The translations under genes were made by a program, and so were the position numbers. Shown one piece after another: positions 6,217-8,897 of a stretch of 8,897 nucleotides of DNA. The DNA lies in the NCBI GenBank assembly GCA_964561545.1, contig CAZLQF010000057.1, positions 1 to 8,897 of the forward strand, read 5' to 3'. Origin of the DNA: CAZLQF01 sp964561545. GTDB lineage: Bacteria; Bacteroidota; Bacteroidia; CAILMK01; CAYYUA01. Numbering within the stretch: the stretch's first letter is position 1; every line of letters starts with the position of its first letter. The notes under the pieces are model-generated. The model ran no database searches and was not told the DNA's origin. It saw only the letters and a program-made list of their open reading frames with translations.

Positions 6217-6753
6217 TTAAATTTGTTCAAGCACACTTAAATGACCCGCGGGCACGTCAACAAGCATTGCTTTACCCATTTGCTCTATATTAACAGCCAA
6301 TCTTTTCTGGCCTTTGTAATCTACAATAATCCCTTTTTCACCTATTAAAGGACCTGCTAATACTTCAACGAGATCACCTTTATTAAATGTCTTATCCACA
6401 ACCTCCAACTCATGGGGGCTTACAAGGAAATTTTCAATTCGGTTAATCTCTTCCTCTCTTAAAAAAGCCGGCTGGCCTTCAAAAATCAAATAACTCAAGA
6501 TACCTTCAATTGCGCGAACCTTATTTAGATAACGCCAATTAACCGATGTAAAAATATATCCGGGAAATAAAGGTCGTTCGACCCACTTTTTACGGTCACT
6601 CCATTGATGAAGCTCTTTTCGAATGGGGAGGTAATTGGTAATCCCTTCTTTATCAAGTCTGTTTTTAAGTTTCTTTTCTACCCTGGGCTTTGTGTACCAA
6701 ATGTACCACCTTTTTTCAAATAAACCCCTTTTCTTAATGGTAATACGCTGCAA
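6217..6753 (-). CDS. NusG-like transcription antiterminator, UpxY type
   Basis: The 178-residue protein is a specialised NusG paralogue. The NusG N-terminal domain spans about 15-112, with WYIWYTKPRVEKK (16-28), the YLPIRK segment (41-46) and the hallmark PLFPGYIF (61-68). A C-terminal KOW domain covers about 124-178, with GDLVEVLAGPLIGEKG (126-141). In Bacteroides the UpxY proteins are encoded at the front of capsule loci and keep RNA polymerase elongating through the long leader of their own operon. Position before the epimerase and rfb genes fits that role. The start at 6753 is TTG: an in-frame TGA lies two codons upstream, and there is no ATG near the N-terminus, so TTG is the only usual start codon that keeps the whole domain. 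It has its own promoter-like boxes upstream. Distinction from housekeeping NusG rests on context and the divergent sequence. Confidence 0.9.
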   Translation of the reverse strand: MQRITIKKRGLFEKRWYIWYTKPRVEKKLKNRLDKEGITNYLPIRKELHQWSDRKKWVERPLFPGYIFTSVNWRYLNKVRAIEGILSYLIFEGQPAFLREEEINRIENFLVSPHELEVVDKTFNKGDLVEVLAGPLIGEKGIIVDYKGQKRLAVNIEQMGKAMLVDVPAGHLSVLEQI

Positions 6754-6771
6754 AACTCACTTTTTTCTATT

Positions 6772-6802
6772 CAAAAATAACGCAAATACGCCAAAACAAA
6801 AA
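6772..6802 (-). promoter_or_regulatory. Candidate Bacteroidota promoter(s) for the antiterminator gene
   Basis: The 70-bp gap carries two exact TATTTTTG boxes on the minus strand, at 6804-6797 and 6779-6772, each matching the -7 consensus TAnnTTTG. For the second, TTTTTG at 6802-6797 stands 17 bases upstream and can serve as the -33 element. Transcription would begin about 15-20 bases before the TTG start, giving a short leader. This supports a new transcription unit beginning at the antiterminator. Confidence 0.5.
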
Positions 6803-6823
6803 TATTGCCTTATCCAATCTGTT

Positions 6824-7348
6824 CTATCGTCCGTAATAATCAAGTTTTGATACAACAAATAGTTTAAGAAACAAGAGTATCAAAAAAGCTAAAAACCCCA
6901 ATCTTATTGAATTCAGAAAATAAAAAATACCTAAGAATAACTTATGAAAAAATCCTTCAAAGGGGTTTGCTAAAAGCAAGCTTAACAAGTAAAACAAAGA
7001 AGCAATGGCGAAGGCCCCTATTAAAAAAACAGTAATGCCAAAAAATATTTCCTTGCTAAGCCTAAGGCCTAAAGCAAATAAGTAAACAAACAGCGCATTC
7101 ACGATAAAATAACTTAACCCGGATAGAATAAATGGGTATTGAATAACTTGGTTCAAGAAAGCAAGATCATGGTAATGGTTAGCCTCGGTTTGCCCCAATT
7201 CAACCGATTTTCCATAATGAAATATTCCGGGCTCGTATCCCACTAAATCAAGGACATACGTAGACTTCAAATAACCAAAAGCCAGGTAACCTATAAATAC
7301 AAACGAGAGAAGTGCTATGGTAGATTTATTCATTGGATCGATTGTCAT
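6824..7348 (-). CDS. Multi-pass membrane protein, probable exosortase partner
   Basis: This 174-residue hydrophobic protein has about four predicted membrane segments (roughly 9-26, 74-95, 101-126 and 145-166). A polar loop between the first two contains GYEPGIFHYGKSVELGQTEA (37-56) and is probably extracytoplasmic. I see no catalytic motif. Its start overlaps the end of the exosortase gene by 23 bases, which indicates translational coupling and a shared job. Bacteroidota exosortases of several types are followed by a small membrane partner of this kind (for example proteins annotated as exosortase F- or X-associated), so I infer a partner role, but I assign it mainly from position. A second in-frame ATG at 7333 (Met6) is an equally possible start and would shorten the overlap to 8 bases. 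Confidence 0.75.
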   Translation of the reverse strand: MTIDPMNKSTIALLSFVFIGYLAFGYLKSTYVLDLVGYEPGIFHYGKSVELGQTEANHYHDLAFLNQVIQYPFILSGLSYFIVNALFVYLFALGLRLSKEIFFGITVFLIGAFAIASLFYLLSLLLANPFEGFFHKLFLGIFYFLNSIRLGFLAFLILLFLKLFVVSKLDYYGR

Positions 7349-7910
7349 GAAAATAATGGCTTAAGCTGAATTTTTTCAACCACCAAGCCCATAGAAGAAA
7401 TATGCCCAAATAAACCAAAATTTTAAATATATATTTATGATTTAATTCTAAATATTCAGGTATAAACTTAGCTACAAAAATAAGCCCAAAGACCCTCAAT
7501 ATGTTTAGAAATGTTACAACAACAATGCCTAATGGCAAAAACCAAATTTTCGATTTCCAATAAGGCGTTGGAAATGCCAAAATTAGCCAGGCAAAAACGG
7601 CATAAAGTACAAATCCATTACATCCCCAACCAATACCCAATGCTTGATTATTTCCAATAAATACAGAAGCAGTATCAGTGGCTGTTTTTAAAGCATAAGC
7701 ATCAAATCCAAATAAGTTTAATAATGTAGAAGTCATGTTTGCAACCAAGCCAGATAAGAAAACATCAACTGGCTCCAGATTCACCATATAAAGCAATATG
7801 GTCCAAAATATGTACAAAGCCAATCCTCTAATCAAAAATTTACGAATAGGCTCTGGAACATGTTCCTTTAAAAGCATCCAGTATTTTGGGATAAAAGAAG
7901 TTTCAGTCAT
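7326..7910 (-). CDS. Small exosortase/archaeosortase family protein
   Basis: Exosortases are integral membrane cysteine transpeptidases that process proteins with a C-terminal sorting signal and attach them to the envelope or a surface glycan; they are usually encoded with exopolysaccharide genes. The three conserved catalytic residues are visible in family context: C97 in GWGCNGF (94-100), R139 in NILRV (136-140) and H158 in NHKYIF (157-162). Hydrophobic segments at about 27-45, 98-113, 122-147 and 160-178 carry them. At 194 residues it is shorter than the proteobacterial EpsH type and fits the compact Bacteroidota exosortases, possibly type X, though I cannot confirm the subtype. Only 5 bases separate it from the kdsA stop, so it is co-transcribed with kdsA. 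No protein with a matching C-terminal sorting signal is encoded in the window, so its substrate lies elsewhere. Confidence 0.9.
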   Translation of the reverse strand: MTETSFIPKYWMLLKEHVPEPIRKFLIRGLALYIFWTILLYMVNLEPVDVFLSGLVANMTSTLLNLFGFDAYALKTATDTASVFIGNNQALGIGWGCNGFVLYAVFAWLILAFPTPYWKSKIWFLPLGIVVVTFLNILRVFGLIFVAKFIPEYLELNHKYIFKILVYLGIFLLWAWWLKKFSLSHYFHDNRSNE

Positions 7911-7915
7911 TTTTA

Positions 7916-8716
7916 TTACTTCTGATCAAAAGATCCTAAATGATCTTGTACAAGTTTTTGAAATTGATCCAGCGCCAACATATTAGCGCTATCACTCAAA
8001 GCCTTCTCAGGTTCCGGATGGATCTCGAAAAACATCCCATTCACATTCAAAGCTTTAGCGCATTGGGTAAGCGGCTCAATATATTCCCGGTTACCGCCTG
8101 AAGCCCCACTTGCTCCACCTGGCTGCTGCACGGAATGGGTGCCATCAAAAACCACCGGATAGCCGGATTGCTTCATTTCAACAATGTTACGAAAATCCAC
8201 TACCAAATTGTTGTAGCCATACATGTTGCCCCTTTCGGTTAAGATAACTTGCTTATTACCTGTGGCTGTTACTTTTTCCGCAGCATGAACCACATCGGTA
8301 CCCGACAAAAACTGTCCTTTTTTAATATTGACAATTTTATTGGTATTGCCGGCTTCAAACAAAATATCTGTTTGGCGGCATAAAAAAGCTGGTATTTGAA
8401 TAATATCGGCAACCGATTTTACTTCATTGGCCTGCCAGCTTTCGTGGATATCTGTGGTTATAGCGAACCCATAATAATCCTTTACTTTCTGCAAGGTTTT
8501 AAGTCCCTTGCTAATGCCTGGCCCTCTAAAAGAATCATTAGAAGTCCGGTTGGCCTTGTCAAAAGAAGATTTAAAGATGATCTTGGTTTGTGGATGATTG
8601 TCCTGAAGCTGGTGTAGGAAATGCGCTACTTTCAACACGATTTCCTCGGACTCGATAACACAAGGTCCGGCAATGATAAACAAATTTTGATTAAGTTGTT
8701 CGTACAATTTTGCCAT
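7916..8716 (-). CDS. kdsA: 3-deoxy-8-phosphooctulonate (Kdo-8-phosphate) synthase
   Basis: KdsA condenses phosphoenolpyruvate with arabinose-5-phosphate to make Kdo-8-phosphate, the committed step to Kdo of the lipopolysaccharide inner core. The sequence is highly recognisable (residues numbered from the GTG at 8722): FIIAGPC (15-21), FKSSFDKANR (50-59), ITTDIHESWQA (88-98), IIQIPAFLCRQTD (107-119), LTERGNMYGYNNLVVDFR (161-178) and HPEPEKALSD (235-244). The four metal ligands of the metal-dependent class are present (C21, H196, E233, D244); the metal-independent enzymes have Asn at the first position. Two starts are possible: GTG at 8722 or ATG at 8716, two codons apart. I chose the ATG because neither has a clear ribosome binding site and ATG is the more common codon. 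Expression is probably driven by the TATTTTTG box just upstream, and the gene leads the exosortase pair. Confidence 0.97.
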   Translation of the reverse strand: MAKLYEQLNQNLFIIAGPCVIESEEIVLKVAHFLHQLQDNHPQTKIIFKSSFDKANRTSNDSFRGPGISKGLKTLQKVKDYYGFAITTDIHESWQANEVKSVADIIQIPAFLCRQTDILFEAGNTNKIVNIKKGQFLSGTDVVHAAEKVTATGNKQVILTERGNMYGYNNLVVDFRNIVEMKQSGYPVVFDGTHSVQQPGGASGASGGNREYIEPLTQCAKALNVNGMFFEIHPEPEKALSDSANMLALDQFQKLVQDHLGSFDQK

Positions 8717-8739
8717 CGGCACTTACCATTATTCAAGAA

Positions 8740-8747
8740 CAAAAATA
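8740..8747 (-). promoter_or_regulatory. Candidate -7 promoter box upstream of kdsA
   Basis: The minus strand reads TATTTTTG at 8747-8740, an exact TAnnTTTG match, about 24 bases before the chosen ATG. No TTG occurs at the usual -33 distance, so only half of the promoter is recognisable. The remaining upstream bases (8748-8897) show no gene or other feature I can support. Confidence 0.4.
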
Positions 8748-8897
8748 ATTGAATGAAGCGCTTATAGGAAAGTTTTGGGCCAAGAAATTTTACAAATCGG
8801 CAGGGTAAACATCAATAAAGGTTGATCATTCGATAAAAGTGGTTGCACGATTAAAACATCGCAAGCTTCAATGGAAAGCTAAGTGACCACGGGAGGA

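Noticed and set aside
8717..8722. GTG at 8722 as the kdsA start
   Set aside because: It adds only two residues before an ATG at 8716; it cannot be excluded, but the ATG is the simpler choice.

Overview
The window is AT-rich and looks like Bacteroidota DNA, most likely Cytophagales or a relative. The evidence is a UpxY-like NusG paralogue beside polysaccharide sugar genes, promoter -7 boxes of the TAnnTTTG type, a small exosortase, and remnants of S23/'four helix bundle' genes between sugar genes. The species cannot be named from the sequence. All nine intact protein genes and both pseudogenes lie on the minus strand, so transcription runs from high to low coordinates.

Reading with transcription: kdsA (Kdo-8-phosphate synthase) is followed after a few bases by a small exosortase, which overlaps a second membrane protein. 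This looks like one operon (about 8716 to 6824). A 70-bp gap with two good -7 boxes then leads to a NusG/UpxY-like antiterminator that starts on TTG. Its 232-bp downstream leader carries two inverted repeats. After it come a UDP-glucuronate 4-epimerase-like gene, a dead four-helix-bundle gene, rfbB (dTDP-glucose 4,6-dehydratase), a second dead four-helix-bundle gene of a different subfamily, and rfbA (glucose-1-phosphate thymidylyltransferase). The genes therefore supply Kdo, probably UDP-galacturonate, and dTDP-4-keto-6-deoxyglucose for a surface polysaccharide or lipopolysaccharide. No glycosyltransferase, flippase, polymerase, rfbC or rfbD is present, so the window is one edge or a fragment of a larger locus.

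Two genes with a nucleotidyltransferase fold follow rfbA. The first joins a winged helix-turn-helix to a nucleotidyltransferase-like domain that has lost key active-site residues, so it is probably a regulator. The second is a single-chain fusion of an MNT nucleotidyltransferase with an HI0074/HEPN domain. It keeps both GSX10DXD and RX4HXY motifs, the pair seen in MntA-HepT toxin-antitoxin systems. A perfect palindrome sits just upstream of its start.

The most noteworthy items are the one-chain MNT-HEPN protein, the neighbouring inactive-NTase regulator, the two independent S23-family pseudogenes inside the sugar operon, the exosortase pair between kdsA and the antiterminator, the structured leader after the antiterminator, and an array of four T(A/G)TTAC direct repeats at helical-turn spacing near the left edge.
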